The position numbers were made by a program, and so were the translations under genes. 64,000 nucleotides of DNA from an uncultured Aquimarina sp. (GTDB lineage Bacteria; Bacteroidota; Bacteroidia; Flavobacteriales; Flavobacteriaceae): positions 40,009-104,008 of the forward strand of contig CANMLG010000031.1 in NCBI GenBank assembly GCA_947498765.1, given 5' to 3'. A model generated the notes under the pieces. That model searched no databases and was not told the origin of the DNA. It saw only the letters and a list, made by a program, of their open reading frames with translations. The first letter of the stretch is position 1. The number at the start of each line of letters is the position of its first letter. Below, one piece after another: positions 37,191 through 46,453 of the stretch.

Positions 37191-37904
37191 CTATTTTGAT
37201 AGTAAATCAATAAACCAAAAACCCATAGATGTATTAGTGTCAGCATCTTTATTTCCTAACTTATATTCTCGGTATACTTTTTCTCCAAGAGTAAAATTAA
37301 TAGGTTTCTTAAAAATAGGCCCATCAAAACAAAAGGTATGAAACTCTCCATTTTCTCCACAAGGATCCACATTGCTAGGCAAATCATTAATAAAATTTTT
37401 ATCTATAATACGACCTAAAAACGAAACATCTAATAAATTTAAATCTATACAAATTACAATAGATTTAAAACCTATACTTAAAAAGTCAGTTATAATTGTT
37501 TTAGTATTTTTTTTCCATAAAGGAAAAATACAATTAATAGCATAGGGCGCTAATTGATTTTCGCGATAAGTACGTAAATCTTCCAAAAAAATATCTCCAA
37601 ATCCTGCAAAAGCATAGCCTCTTTTTTGCAGCTTCAAAACACATTTTGTCAAAATAGCGTTATACTCCTCCATATTTGGTTGTTCTGGTAATTCGACAGT
37701 ATGTAGTGGCAGGCCTATTTGCTTAGCTTGCTCTTCCAATAACTCACGGCGTAATCCATGCATTGAAACCCGATTAAATTTCGAATTAACACTAGTTACC
37801 AGTTGCTCGATACCATACTTTTTATCCTGTTGGAGAAGGTAAAAAGCATAAGCGGCATCTTTGCCAGAACTCCAATTGAAATATGTTTTTTTAGGAAAAA
37901 CCAT
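37191..37904 (-). CDS. Dph6-like ATP pyrophosphatase (adenine nucleotide alpha-hydrolase fold)
   Basis: About 237 residues; the ATG at 37904 is preferred to an in-frame TTG six bases upstream. FNWSSGKDAAYAFYLL is the PP-loop (SGGKDS-type) motif. AFAGFGDIFLEDLRTYRE and GENGEFHTFCFDGPIF are the blocks shared with diphthine-ammonia ligases. Bacteria have no diphthamide, so the substrate is unknown; some relatives act in cofactor or peptide amide bond formation. Confidence 0.87.
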   Translation of the reverse strand: MVFPKKTYFNWSSGKDAAYAFYLLQQDKKYGIEQLVTSVNSKFNRVSMHGLRRELLEEQAKQIGLPLHTVELPEQPNMEEYNAILTKCVLKLQKRGYAFAGFGDIFLEDLRTYRENQLAPYAINCIFPLWKKNTKTIITDFLSIGFKSIVICIDLNLLDVSFLGRIIDKNFINDLPSNVDPCGENGEFHTFCFDGPIFKKPINFTLGEKVYREYKLGNKDADTNTSMGFWFIDLLSK

Positions 37905-37953
37905 GCTCAAATATACATTCTTAATTATTGAGATTACTAGTTCAAATCATAAA

Positions 37954-37990
37954 AAACAGCGTTATCTACTGATGCTAGATAACGCTGTTT
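37954..37990 (-). terminator. terminator after the membrane ferredoxin gene
   Basis: 15-bp perfect stem AAACAGCGTTATCTA/TAGATAACGCTGTTT, 7-nt loop, flanked by A and T runs. Confidence 0.88.
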
Positions 37991-38021
37991 GTATATTTAT
38001 AAAAATCACTTCTTAACAGAG

Positions 38022-39614
38022 TTACGAAGCCTTTTTGTTCTGTTTTGCTAATTCAATTAAATCAACATCATTCCCAAGTAATACTTCGGTAGGGTTGATA
38101 CGTCCTTCTTCGGGACCATTTTCTAATTTTAATACGCCTCGAGGACAAACGGCTGAACAAATTCCACAACCTACGCAACTTGAACGCACAATATTTTCTC
38201 CTTTTTGTGCATAAGCTCGTACATCAATTCCTTGTTCGCAATAGGTAGAACAGTTACCACATGATATACATTGACCTCCATTGGTGGTAATACGGAAACG
38301 AGATTTAAAACGTTGCACTAATCCAAGGTAAGCTGCTAATGGACATCCAAAACGACACCAAGTACGGTTACCAAAAATAGGATAAAAACCTGTTCCAATT
38401 ACTCCTGCAAACCAAGCTCCTATAAAAAAGCTATAGGTATCTTTTATCCATTGCGATTTAATTCCAATAAATGAATCGGCTCCCGAAAAATAACAGTATA
38501 AAGTAACCAATGTCATAATCAATGAAAGTGCCAATACACTATGAATAATCCAACGCTCAGTTTTCCAAGCTAAAAGTGATTTGTTTGAGTTTTGACGGTA
38601 CGGATCACCTAAAGTTTCAGCTAATCCACCACAACCACATACCCATGAACAATACCAACGTTTTCCAAAGAAATACACCATTAAAGGAACAACCACTAAG
38701 GTAAGTACAATACCCCAAACTAAGATAAAAATACCAATACCACCACTACTTGTTAAAGCATCTATATTCCATTCAAAAAAGAAATCATAATCTAAAGGGA
38801 AAGCATTTTTAAAATCATAACCAGGCATATTAAGGCTAGTCATAATTTCAGGTATTAAAAAGGCAAATACAATTTGGAAAAACAATACCGATGTAGTCCT
38901 CATAATTTGGTATTTGTTATGGCGGTATTTGATATACATACGCACTCCCATAACAATCATGATAACACAGTATAAAAAGCCATACACAAACCATTGACTT
39001 GCTGGTCCGCCATTTAAGGCTTTACTAATAGGGTCTAGTATAAATGTCCAATTGACTACATAATCGGGAGCAAAATATAATAGTAAATAGAATACTACTA
39101 AATAAACCAATACTCCCCAAGCAATCCAACCACGATTAGTAGCTGCATTGTGGTAAATATGGTCATTTTTAATTCCGGGTTTACCTAATAGGATAAGGTT
39201 TGGAAGTATAAATAATAGAGCGCCAATAATACCCATACCAAAGGTAAGCCACCAAAGCAATCCTTGATTTTCGACTACGAATCCTTTACCTGATTTTTTG
39301 GCTAATTGGAAACCAAAAGTGTGTGGTTTTTTCCAAATCACTTTATCCCATTCTTGCTTTTCTTTATGCACGCTATTGGAGTTTTCTAATGCGGCACGAA
39401 CGGCAGAAGAAAAACTAAAGGGACTTGTGAAATTTTTATCCGTTACGCTTTGTTGTAATTCTTTTTCAAGGAGTTCACTTTTTATCCCATTATCGGAAAT
39501 AAATTTTGATACTGTTTCTTTTGAAGCATTAAACTCTCCAAGAAACAAAGTGGCTGTAAAAATGCTAAGTGCAGCAATAAAAATTGCTAGACCTGTGTAT
39601 TTAATTGCTTTCAT
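38022..39614 (-). CDS. membrane-bound 4Fe-4S protein, NapH/NosR-like
   Basis: 530 residues. N-terminal membrane helix (6-26), a short extracytoplasmic loop, then about five more helices from residue 120 on. RWYCSWVCGCGG and RTWCRFGCPLAAYLG are the paired CxxxCP-type motifs of NapH/NosR-like electron carriers. Two ferredoxin clusters follow in the C-terminus: CISCGNCSTYC (449-459) and CVGCGICSAVC (480-490). It should pass electrons between a quinone or cytoplasmic donor and an acceptor at the membrane. It lies 19 bp after an FAD oxidoreductase gene, with which it is probably co-transcribed. Confidence 0.88.
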   Translation of the reverse strand: MKAIKYTGLAIFIAALSIFTATLFLGEFNASKETVSKFISDNGIKSELLEKELQQSVTDKNFTSPFSFSSAVRAALENSNSVHKEKQEWDKVIWKKPHTFGFQLAKKSGKGFVVENQGLLWWLTFGMGIIGALLFILPNLILLGKPGIKNDHIYHNAATNRGWIAWGVLVYLVVFYLLLYFAPDYVVNWTFILDPISKALNGGPASQWFVYGFLYCVIMIVMGVRMYIKYRHNKYQIMRTTSVLFFQIVFAFLIPEIMTSLNMPGYDFKNAFPLDYDFFFEWNIDALTSSGGIGIFILVWGIVLTLVVVPLMVYFFGKRWYCSWVCGCGGLAETLGDPYRQNSNKSLLAWKTERWIIHSVLALSLIMTLVTLYCYFSGADSFIGIKSQWIKDTYSFFIGAWFAGVIGTGFYPIFGNRTWCRFGCPLAAYLGLVQRFKSRFRITTNGGQCISCGNCSTYCEQGIDVRAYAQKGENIVRSSCVGCGICSAVCPRGVLKLENGPEEGRINPTEVLLGNDVDLIELAKQNKKAS

Positions 39615-39633
39615 GTCTTTTGATTCTTATTAT

Positions 39634-40971
39634 TTATGCAAAAATGCGTTTCCAGCTTTTTGATTTAACTTTAATTTGTTTATTGTTTTCGCTATTGTAT
39701 TTAGCTACAATTTCTTTTTCATACTGACTGTAAAACTCAGGATCAAAATTGGCATCTTTTAAATGTTCTAAAACAAAGTCCACGCTGCGTTCTTCGGTAA
39801 GCCAACGGTCAAATATTTCGTGTCTCATTCGAATTCCAAACGTATTTATACCAATAAATTTATTGCTGCTTTTATTAAAGTTGATATTAATACATTTATT
39901 TCCATCGGCATGTTCCCAATAAAAGTTTGTTTCTCCATCTTTAGGTTCTGCCCATACCCATCCATAGGTTTGATATTCGATATCTAAAAACTTAGCACTA
40001 TTAAACCAATGACCAGGATTGTATTTAGTCGGTGCACCACAAATGGTTCTAGCTAAAGCTTCGCCCATCATACGACCAGTATACCAAACGGCTTCTATTG
40101 GTCTACGTTGTCCAATGCCTTGATGCTGTTCGGCACAATCACCTATAGCATATACATTTTTAATATTAGTTTCTAAAAAGCGATTTACCTTAACTCCTCT
40201 GCCAATTTCTATGTTAGATTCTTTTATAAAATCAATGTTTGGCGAAACTCCAGCGGTAAGCCCAACCACATTACATTCAATTTCTTCACCTGTTTCGGCA
40301 ATAACTATGCTTTTTACATTGCCTTTTCCATCGTCTTTGATTTCTTTTAAATTTACTCCAAGACGCAGATCTATGTGATGCTCCCTAATATGTCTATTAA
40401 TCATGTCTGATTCTCCAGCAGGTAGCACACCATTCCAAAAGCTATCTTCTCTTACTAAAAAAGTAACAGGGATATTACGAGTTAACAGCATTTCAGCCAT
40501 TTCAATACCAATTAAACCTCCGCCAACAATTACTGCACGTTTACAGGTTTTATTATCAGGGGCATTTTTTTCGAGCATATCCAAGTCTTGTTTTGAATAC
40601 AAACCTTGTGCTCCATTTAAATCCTGACCAGGCCATCCAAATTTATTCGGTTTTGAACCTGTTGCAATAATTAATTTATCGTAATTTAAAGTACTGTTAT
40701 CTGAAAAATGAAGACTACCGGCATCTGTATCTACATGTTTTACAAATCCTTTCTTTAATTCGATACGGTTTTTTTTCCAAAACCAATTTTCATAAGGTTG
40801 TGTATGTTCAAATTTCATATGCCCCATGTAAATGTACATAAGTGCAGTGCGCGAAAAAAAGTAATCTGTTTCGGCAGATACTACTGTAATTTTTTTATCA
40901 GATAATTTTCTGATATGTCTAGCAGCAGTAATCCCCGAAATACCATTTCCTATAATGACTACGTGTTCCAT
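39634..40971 (-). CDS. NAD(P)/FAD-dependent oxidoreductase
   Basis: 445 residues of the pyridine-nucleotide-disulfide oxidoreductase fold. FAD motif VVIIGNGISGITAARHI at the N-terminus, the central ATGSKP, NAD(P) motif AVIVGGGLIGIEMAEML, and the second FAD motif NVYAIGDCAE. There is no CxxC redox disulfide, so it is not a thioredoxin or glutathione reductase; it resembles nitrite- or rubredoxin-reductase-like proteins. The C-terminal 120 residues (GWVWAEPKDGETNFYWEH) are less familiar. It pairs with the NapH-like gene and could be the NAD(P)H entry point for it. Confidence 0.88.
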   Translation of the reverse strand: MEHVVIIGNGISGITAARHIRKLSDKKITVVSAETDYFFSRTALMYIYMGHMKFEHTQPYENWFWKKNRIELKKGFVKHVDTDAGSLHFSDNSTLNYDKLIIATGSKPNKFGWPGQDLNGAQGLYSKQDLDMLEKNAPDNKTCKRAVIVGGGLIGIEMAEMLLTRNIPVTFLVREDSFWNGVLPAGESDMINRHIREHHIDLRLGVNLKEIKDDGKGNVKSIVIAETGEEIECNVVGLTAGVSPNIDFIKESNIEIGRGVKVNRFLETNIKNVYAIGDCAEQHQGIGQRRPIEAVWYTGRMMGEALARTICGAPTKYNPGHWFNSAKFLDIEYQTYGWVWAEPKDGETNFYWEHADGNKCININFNKSSNKFIGINTFGIRMRHEIFDRWLTEERSVDFVLEHLKDANFDPEFYSQYEKEIVAKYNSENNKQIKVKSKSWKRIFA

Positions 40972-40995
40972 AGTTGAGAGTCTTAATTATTAGCA

Positions 40996-41012
40996 TTTTC
41001 AAGTTAGGGATT
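40996..41012. repeat. partial copy of the 49224-49316 intergenic element
   Basis: The 17 bases TTTTCAAGTTAGGGATT are identical to 49216-49232. In both places they lie 20-25 bp upstream of a minus-strand start codon. No other part of the longer element is visible here. Confidence 0.5.
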
Positions 41013-41182
41013 ATGTCGAAAATAAATGGAATTACTTATACCACTAAACTTAATTTAGAAAAGTTATAAAGTAGGTGCGCTATGGTAATTTTTAGAAAGC
41101 AGCTTCGACTAGCCTGCGTAATCATCTTGAAATATTTTCGACTTATCGAACAGTATTTTAAAAAGAATTTAAAGTGATTGAT

Positions 41183-42463
41183 ATGAACATGCAGATAAGA
41201 CTATTACTATTTTTATTTATTACAGGTGCCTTGAGCGCTTTTTCTCAGCAGGATTTAAAAATAAGTGAATTAACTATTACGGGTAACAAAAAAACAAAGG
41301 CAAGTTTTTTGTACAGAATTGCTAAAGTAAAAATAAACAGCACTTTAGATAGTTTAAAAATTCAAACAGATATTGAACGTATTAAGCGTTTGGATGGTAT
41401 TGCCTATGCCTCTTTTACTGTTGAAAAACAAAATGATGGTTATAAAGTGAATTACGATTTAAAAGAAAACTTTAGTATTATTCCGGGCTTACGAATTGGA
41501 GAAGCCAATAACGGAGATTTCTCATTTAGGGCTTCGTTATTCGAATTTAATGGACTTGGGAGAAATATTATTTTCGGAGGTTTTTATAAACGTGAAGTTT
41601 TTAATTCTTTTGGAATATTTTTAGAACACCCTTATTTATTTACAAACAAATTTGGCCTTGGTTTTAATTATCAGGATGACAGTACGCAGCAGCCTATTTT
41701 TTTTCCAAATGATCAAGTAAATTATATTTATACAAGGCGTGGTCCTGAATTAACTTTGTTTTATGAATTAAATTTCAACAATCGTTTTGAGCTAGGAACA
41801 AAAATTTTTAAAGAACGTTATCGTGTAATTGAGGGTGATCCTGAAAATGAAGGAGTAACAAATTTAATAGAACCCGAATTGAATAAAACACTGGTTAGAG
41901 GATCTTACGAATATGTAGATATTGATATTAATTATCAAAATTTATCGGGATTTAGAAACTTTACTGATGTTAATTATTTTATTGGCGGTGAAGGTTTTTT
42001 GCAAACTGAGTATATTTTTAATAACACCAGTCAATATTACAAACGTATTGGCACACAAGGGAACTTGGCCACCCAATTACAAGTTCAAATTAGTAATGCT
42101 GTTGAAAACACTCCTTTTGTGCCTTTAACTGTAGATAATCAATTAAATACGCGTGGATCGGGAAATACCATTGATCGCGGGACTAGTTTAGTTGCTTTAA
42201 ATACCGAATACAGACATACCGTTTATGAAAAAGGATGGTTTGTTATACAGAGTAATGCTTTTGTTGATGTTAGCGGTGTGCAGCGACCAAATAAAAATTT
42301 TGGAGATATCTTTGGTGATGAAACTTTTAGGGTATACCCTGGTTTAGGAGTGCGTTTTATTCATAAACGTATATTTAATGCTGTAATTCGCTTTGATTAT
42401 GGTGTTAATGTAACCGGGAACGGAGATAATGGTTTTGTATTTGGAATAGGACAATATTTTTAA
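41183..42463 (+). CDS. short BamA/TamA-like outer-membrane beta-barrel protein
   Basis: About 426 residues; ATG at 41183 chosen, with a GTG 9 bp upstream and another ATG 6 bp downstream also possible. The signal peptide ends near LSAFSQ. One POTRA-like unit (LKISELTITGNKKTKASFLYR, residues 25-100) is followed by a barrel with alternating strands and aromatic girdles (GLGRNIIFGGFYKREVFNSFG), ending in FVFGIGQYF with the terminal Phe needed for outer-membrane insertion. Much smaller than BamA (five POTRAs). It could be an accessory translocation or assembly barrel. Function unknown. Confidence 0.8.
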   Translation: MNMQIRLLLFLFITGALSAFSQQDLKISELTITGNKKTKASFLYRIAKVKINSTLDSLKIQTDIERIKRLDGIAYASFTVEKQNDGYKVNYDLKENFSIIPGLRIGEANNGDFSFRASLFEFNGLGRNIIFGGFYKREVFNSFGIFLEHPYLFTNKFGLGFNYQDDSTQQPIFFPNDQVNYIYTRRGPELTLFYELNFNNRFELGTKIFKERYRVIEGDPENEGVTNLIEPELNKTLVRGSYEYVDIDINYQNLSGFRNFTDVNYFIGGEGFLQTEYIFNNTSQYYKRIGTQGNLATQLQVQISNAVENTPFVPLTVDNQLNTRGSGNTIDRGTSLVALNTEYRHTVYEKGWFVIQSNAFVDVSGVQRPNKNFGDIFGDETFRVYPGLGVRFIHKRIFNAVIRFDYGVNVTGNGDNGFVFGIGQYF

Positions 42464-42796
42464 ATAAGGGTATTAGATTAAGGATTTAAAAAATATCTAT
42501 AGTTAATACAACAATTAATAAAAAAGCCACTTTATTTTACTCAAATAAAGTGGCTTATGCCTATTAATATTATAGTGCTTGACTTTTTAAAAAACTTAAA
42601 ACACTTGTATTCAATTGACAATCAAAATTTTAAAGTTTTTTCTTACTTATGTTAGATAACTAACATTTGACATCTTTTTTTTACAAAATTTTAAATATTT
42701 CCAAATTATTTTAATGTTACTTTGTTAAGTATTCAATTTTTAACACAAAAAATTGACAAATTTCAACTTATTATTAATTTTTAAATTTTTCAAGCT
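42464..42796. other. intergenic region upstream of the ricin-type gene
   Basis: 333 bp. It contains a long hairpin (42524-42556) and a small 7-bp inverted repeat ATGTTAG/CTAACAT (42649-42666). The sequence nearest the ricin-type gene is extremely AT-rich, without a clean TAnnTTTG motif. No ORF. Confidence 0.6.
42524..42556 (-). terminator. hairpin with minus-direction terminator polarity
   Basis: 14-bp perfect stem AAGCCACTTTATTT/AAATAAAGTGGCTT, 5-nt loop. The T run follows in the minus direction, yet both neighbouring genes run plus. It may still stop the upstream barrel transcript weakly, or block antisense transcription. Confidence 0.5.
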
Positions 42797-43642
42797 ATGA
42801 AAAATCAATTTACTATCTCAAAATTACAATCTAATTTTGCAAAATCATTATTTATTCTATCATTACTATTAGGTATTAATACGTATGCTCAATCAAGAGC
42901 TTCTCTAATCAATACGGGCACAGGTGAGTTAGCTTCTCCTAGATTTAATGAAGAATTTGTGTCATTTGGACAAGCAGGTACATTTTTTGAGCAAACTCCT
43001 TTTACTGCTATTGGCGAAAGTTTAGTAGCTCAAACAGCTAGACAAGTGGTGCAATCAAGTCGTACCGAAGATTTTCAGACCTGGCGATTAGTTCGTGCAG
43101 GAAATAATGCTGTTCAAATTATCAATTTTGTTTCTGGGAATGCTATTGGCGCTCAAGGACAAAATGGAGTACGTCAACAAGCAAATAACAGAGGAAATAC
43201 TGCTCAATTATGGAGACAAATAGGTAATGGTAGTGCGACAAGGTTTCAAAATGTTAGAACAGGTAAATATCTATCTGTAAATAGAGCTGGTTTTTTAGTT
43301 CAAAGAAATTTTTCGAGAAATAATAGATTCCAACAATGGGCCGTAAATGGTTTCGTTGAAGCTGCAAATATTGATTTTGTTGTTGCTCCTAACCCGGCAA
43401 CCACAGGTACTACAACAGCATTCATTACAAGTGATACCGCTATCGAAAACTTAACTGTTAGAGCTGTGACTCAAAGTGGGAGAACTATCTTTTCTACCGT
43501 AGTAGATATACAACAAGGATCTAACGAAATCGCAATTGATGTTAGTAGAAGTCCTAGAACGTTTACTAATGGTGTGTTTATCATATTAGAATTAGAAAAT
43601 GGAGAGCAATTAGCTTTAAAATCTATTGTTGTTTTAAACTAA
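42797..43642 (+). CDS. secreted ricin-type beta-trefoil protein with T9SS-like C-terminus
   Basis: 281 residues. Signal peptide ends near GINTYAQ (about residue 32). Residues 60-190 form a ricin B-like trefoil with three QxW-type motifs (FQTWRLV, AQLWRQI, FQQWAVN), usually a carbohydrate-binding fold. The last 80 residues (VVAPNPATTGTTTAF ... LKSIVVLN) look like a type A T9SS sorting domain, though the usual KLIK-type end is altered. With no catalytic domain, it may be a lectin displayed on or shed from the surface. Confidence 0.8.
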   Translation: MKNQFTISKLQSNFAKSLFILSLLLGINTYAQSRASLINTGTGELASPRFNEEFVSFGQAGTFFEQTPFTAIGESLVAQTARQVVQSSRTEDFQTWRLVRAGNNAVQIINFVSGNAIGAQGQNGVRQQANNRGNTAQLWRQIGNGSATRFQNVRTGKYLSVNRAGFLVQRNFSRNNRFQQWAVNGFVEAANIDFVVAPNPATTGTTTAFITSDTAIENLTVRAVTQSGRTIFSTVVDIQQGSNEIAIDVSRSPRTFTNGVFIILELENGEQLALKSIVVLN

Positions 43643-43684
43643 TAGATAATATTAATTATCTAGAATTAAATTTTATTACATAAT

Positions 43685-43729
43685 AAAAGTGCTGCTAAAT
43701 TCTTCTGTAAAGAAAGTAGTAGCACTTTT
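43685..43729 (+). terminator. terminator after the ricin-type gene
   Basis: 13-bp stem AAAAGTGCTGCTA/TAGTAGCACTTTT (one G-U pair) followed by a T run, 43 bp after the stop. Confidence 0.75.
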
Positions 43730-43818
43730 TTTGTTTAAACCCAAATTATGCATTACAAAATTGAGCTTTTAGCACCCGTAATGAAGTTCTAATAGATAAA
43801 TATTGCAGGTTTAATAAA

Positions 43819-46218
43819 TTACTCTAGAGTAATTTTTAAACTTCCTTTTGCATTCGCATTATTTCGTTTTCTTATTACTACGGTGTAATAATAGATTGGT
43901 GATAATCTTTTATCATTTGATATAATTCCTCTAGAATTAGAATCAAAAGTATAGCCAGAATCAAAAGCAGAAACCTTTTCTCTAATAACGATATCTGTTT
44001 GCTCCAGTCCAGTACCTATTCTGTATGAAGCATCTTGCGATACTGTAAAATTAAATTCGATTTCATTATCGACTTGTTTGCTAAAATCAAAATCAAAAGA
44101 TTCACTGTATGGAAAACTGGTAATAGTGCCTAAGTCAATATTTTCAATAGTATCTTTATCAGTGATAAAAATACTAAGGTTAACATTATTAGAATTAAAT
44201 TCATTTGAAACTTCTAATGAATAAATTCCTTTATTTAATGATAATCCATTTGAATTAAACACATCGTTTCTTGTAGAGTTTATGGTTGATCCAAATTCAT
44301 TTTTTAGAGTAAAGGATACATTGCTATCCGTTTTAAAAACATAACCAGCATCGCTTGTAACTTCAAAATTATAAATAAAGGTGCTGTTATTAATAAAGTT
44401 GGTTCCATTATCAAAATTTAATATAAGCTCATTTTCATAAGGAAATGAAATTATACCTAAATCAGTGGTTTCAACAATGGCTTTACCGATTTCTAGTAGA
44501 AGTGTATAATTGTTACTATTTCTGAAGTTATTATTATTATTTACAATAGTTAGTTCATATACACCAGGAGTTAATGCATTATCAAAACGCGATGATATTT
44601 GAGTGGTAAAAAAATCTGACTTAACGGTAGATCCAGTGTTTTTATTTCTTAAAAACATATCAAATCGATCTGAAGTATTTAAGAATTCAAATCTATAAAA
44701 TGCAGCTTCATCAACTTCAAATGTATAAGTTATATTTTGATCAATTTCAGTAATTAAATTTAAATTTTTAGAAGTATTAAATGGAAGACTGATTAATCCA
44801 AAATCTTCATCATTATTATTAATAGATAAAAATGATAGGTCAATACTTCCCATTGCTAGGTTGTCATTGGTAAATCGAATAGTGTATTTCCCAGCGGTTA
44901 ATGTGTTGTTAAGATAAAATTCATCATTATCCAAAATAGAGCTACTGCTAATACGATTAGTAGTTTCATTAAAAACATCAAAACGAATTGATTCACCGTT
45001 TTCAGAAGTGTTTTTTAATTTTAAAACTGATGTTTCGGTAAGTTCAAAATTGTAGATTATTGCATTGTCAAATTCATTTCCAAAATTATAAGTTTCATTT
45101 GTAACAAAAGGAAGAGTAATTTGTTCAAAATCTTTGTCAGAATTTGTAACTTCAAGTACACGCATTGAGAATGTATTTTTTGATGTATCAAATGAGCTGT
45201 TAATCACTTCAAGTTCATAATTACCAGTTTCTAATGTTCTTTTAAGAGAAAGATTATTAAATCTACCAAAATGTTGATCAATAATATCACCTTCAGAATT
45301 ATAAAGAATAAAGTCTAAGTTATTATTTTTAGATTCTAAATTAATCCCTGTATTTTCCGTATCTATTTCAAAAGAAAATCTAATTCTATTATCAACCTCA
45401 TCGGAAGTAAACATGACTTCGGTATTTTTTTCAAAAGGAGGGGTTATTTTACCAAAATCAACATCTGTTTTAGTTAGGTTAAAAGTACGTTCAGTTTCAC
45501 TTTTTCCTCCTTCGGTATCTTTTGCTATGATTTTTAAAGTAATATCATCATTAATATTGGATAAAAAATCATATGCAAGATTGATTGTTTGTAAAGCAGG
45601 TCTTTGTACGCCGGCAATATTGTTAGGATCGGTAGAGTTGTTAGTATCGGCTGAACCTTCATTGAATGTGATATCTTTTTCGATTAATTCATCATTAATT
45701 AAAAAGTCGTAGGTAAGAACATCATTGTCTTTATCAATTGGTTTTGTAAAAAAAACTTCGATAGCGTTAAAATTTGTTAGATTGACGTTTAAAGAAATAA
45801 TTTTTACTTCGGTAGGGTCCGAATTTAATTCAATAATTTCCGTAGCATCAATTTTAAACAATTGATTTTTTTCTTCTCCTTTTGAAAAAGTAGTTATAAT
45901 GATATCTAATATTACAGTAGATTCTTCCTCTTCTTTAAATTGAAAAGCATCAAACGCATAACTACTACTTTCAATGTTTTCGGCTAAAGTTGTTCCGTTT
46001 ACCGCAATAGTGTGTGTAACTTCGGATGTTTCTAAAGTTTTGTTAATTTGCCAATCTAAAAGGACATTATTTCCACTTATTGGAGTAGTTTTTAAAATGA
46101 ATTGTTCATTTGAAGTGTCTTCAGGGAGTTGTATATTGTTAATTATTTCTTCATCTTTAGTACATGCAGTAAGTACTAAAAGCAATAAGAAAATACATTT
46201 TGTAAAAATACCTTTCAT
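43819..46218 (-). CDS. lipoprotein with five tandem PPC-like beta repeats
   Basis: 799 residues. Lipobox LTAC (Cys19). Residues 35-270 look like two fibronectin/cadherin-like domains (VLLDWQINKTLETSEVTHTI; EVFFTKPIDKDNDVLTYDF). Then five repeats of about 95 residues each begin with a D-[FL]-G-x-I-x-x-P-[FY] step: DFGKITPPF, DFEQITLPF, DFGLISLPF, DLGIISFPY and DLGTITSFPY, each followed by a Y/F-x-F-E-[VL] strand and a GxYxLxVxN turn. This is close to the bacterial pre-peptidase C-terminal (PPC) fold. It is probably surface-exposed; binding role unknown. Confidence 0.78.
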   Translation of the reverse strand: MKGIFTKCIFLLLLVLTACTKDEEIINNIQLPEDTSNEQFILKTTPISGNNVLLDWQINKTLETSEVTHTIAVNGTTLAENIESSSYAFDAFQFKEEEESTVILDIIITTFSKGEEKNQLFKIDATEIIELNSDPTEVKIISLNVNLTNFNAIEVFFTKPIDKDNDVLTYDFLINDELIEKDITFNEGSADTNNSTDPNNIAGVQRPALQTINLAYDFLSNINDDITLKIIAKDTEGGKSETERTFNLTKTDVDFGKITPPFEKNTEVMFTSDEVDNRIRFSFEIDTENTGINLESKNNNLDFILYNSEGDIIDQHFGRFNNLSLKRTLETGNYELEVINSSFDTSKNTFSMRVLEVTNSDKDFEQITLPFVTNETYNFGNEFDNAIIYNFELTETSVLKLKNTSENGESIRFDVFNETTNRISSSSILDNDEFYLNNTLTAGKYTIRFTNDNLAMGSIDLSFLSINNNDEDFGLISLPFNTSKNLNLITEIDQNITYTFEVDEAAFYRFEFLNTSDRFDMFLRNKNTGSTVKSDFFTTQISSRFDNALTPGVYELTIVNNNNNFRNSNNYTLLLEIGKAIVETTDLGIISFPYENELILNFDNGTNFINNSTFIYNFEVTSDAGYVFKTDSNVSFTLKNEFGSTINSTRNDVFNSNGLSLNKGIYSLEVSNEFNSNNVNLSIFITDKDTIENIDLGTITSFPYSESFDFDFSKQVDNEIEFNFTVSQDASYRIGTGLEQTDIVIREKVSAFDSGYTFDSNSRGIISNDKRLSPIYYYTVVIRKRNNANAKGSLKITLE

Positions 46219-46243
46219 ATAATATGTTTTTTGTTAAAGGTTT

Positions 46244-46251
46244 CAAAAATA
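46244..46251 (-). promoter_or_regulatory. -7 promoter element of the repeat lipoprotein
   Basis: Minus-strand TATTTTTG, 25 bp before the ATG, fitting TAnnTTTG. Confidence 0.5.
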
Positions 46252-46453
46252 GAAAAATAAGTAAGGTGCATTTTCATTAACAAAAGATTTGCTAAAAAAG
46301 GAAAAATAACGGCAATATTTTTTTATTGTTATTAAAAAAAAGCCTTTGTGGTAGTATTTTCTTACAAAAATAGCTAAAAAAAGAAATTTCTTCAATTTAG
46401 TATGTAAGCTTAAAGACTTAGTTTTTATGGCAGTGGATTATCTGTAGAATAAA

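Noticed and set aside
37908-37915. TATATTTG motif on the minus strand just before the Dph6-like gene
   Set aside because: It matches the -7 consensus but ends 3 bp from the ATG, which would need a nearly leaderless mRNA; not firm enough to annotate.
42649-42666. ATGTTAG/CTAACAT inverted repeat, resembling the GTTAGAT heptamer at the window end
   Set aside because: Only 7-bp arms and a single occurrence; the resemblance to the terminal tandem repeat is probably coincidence.
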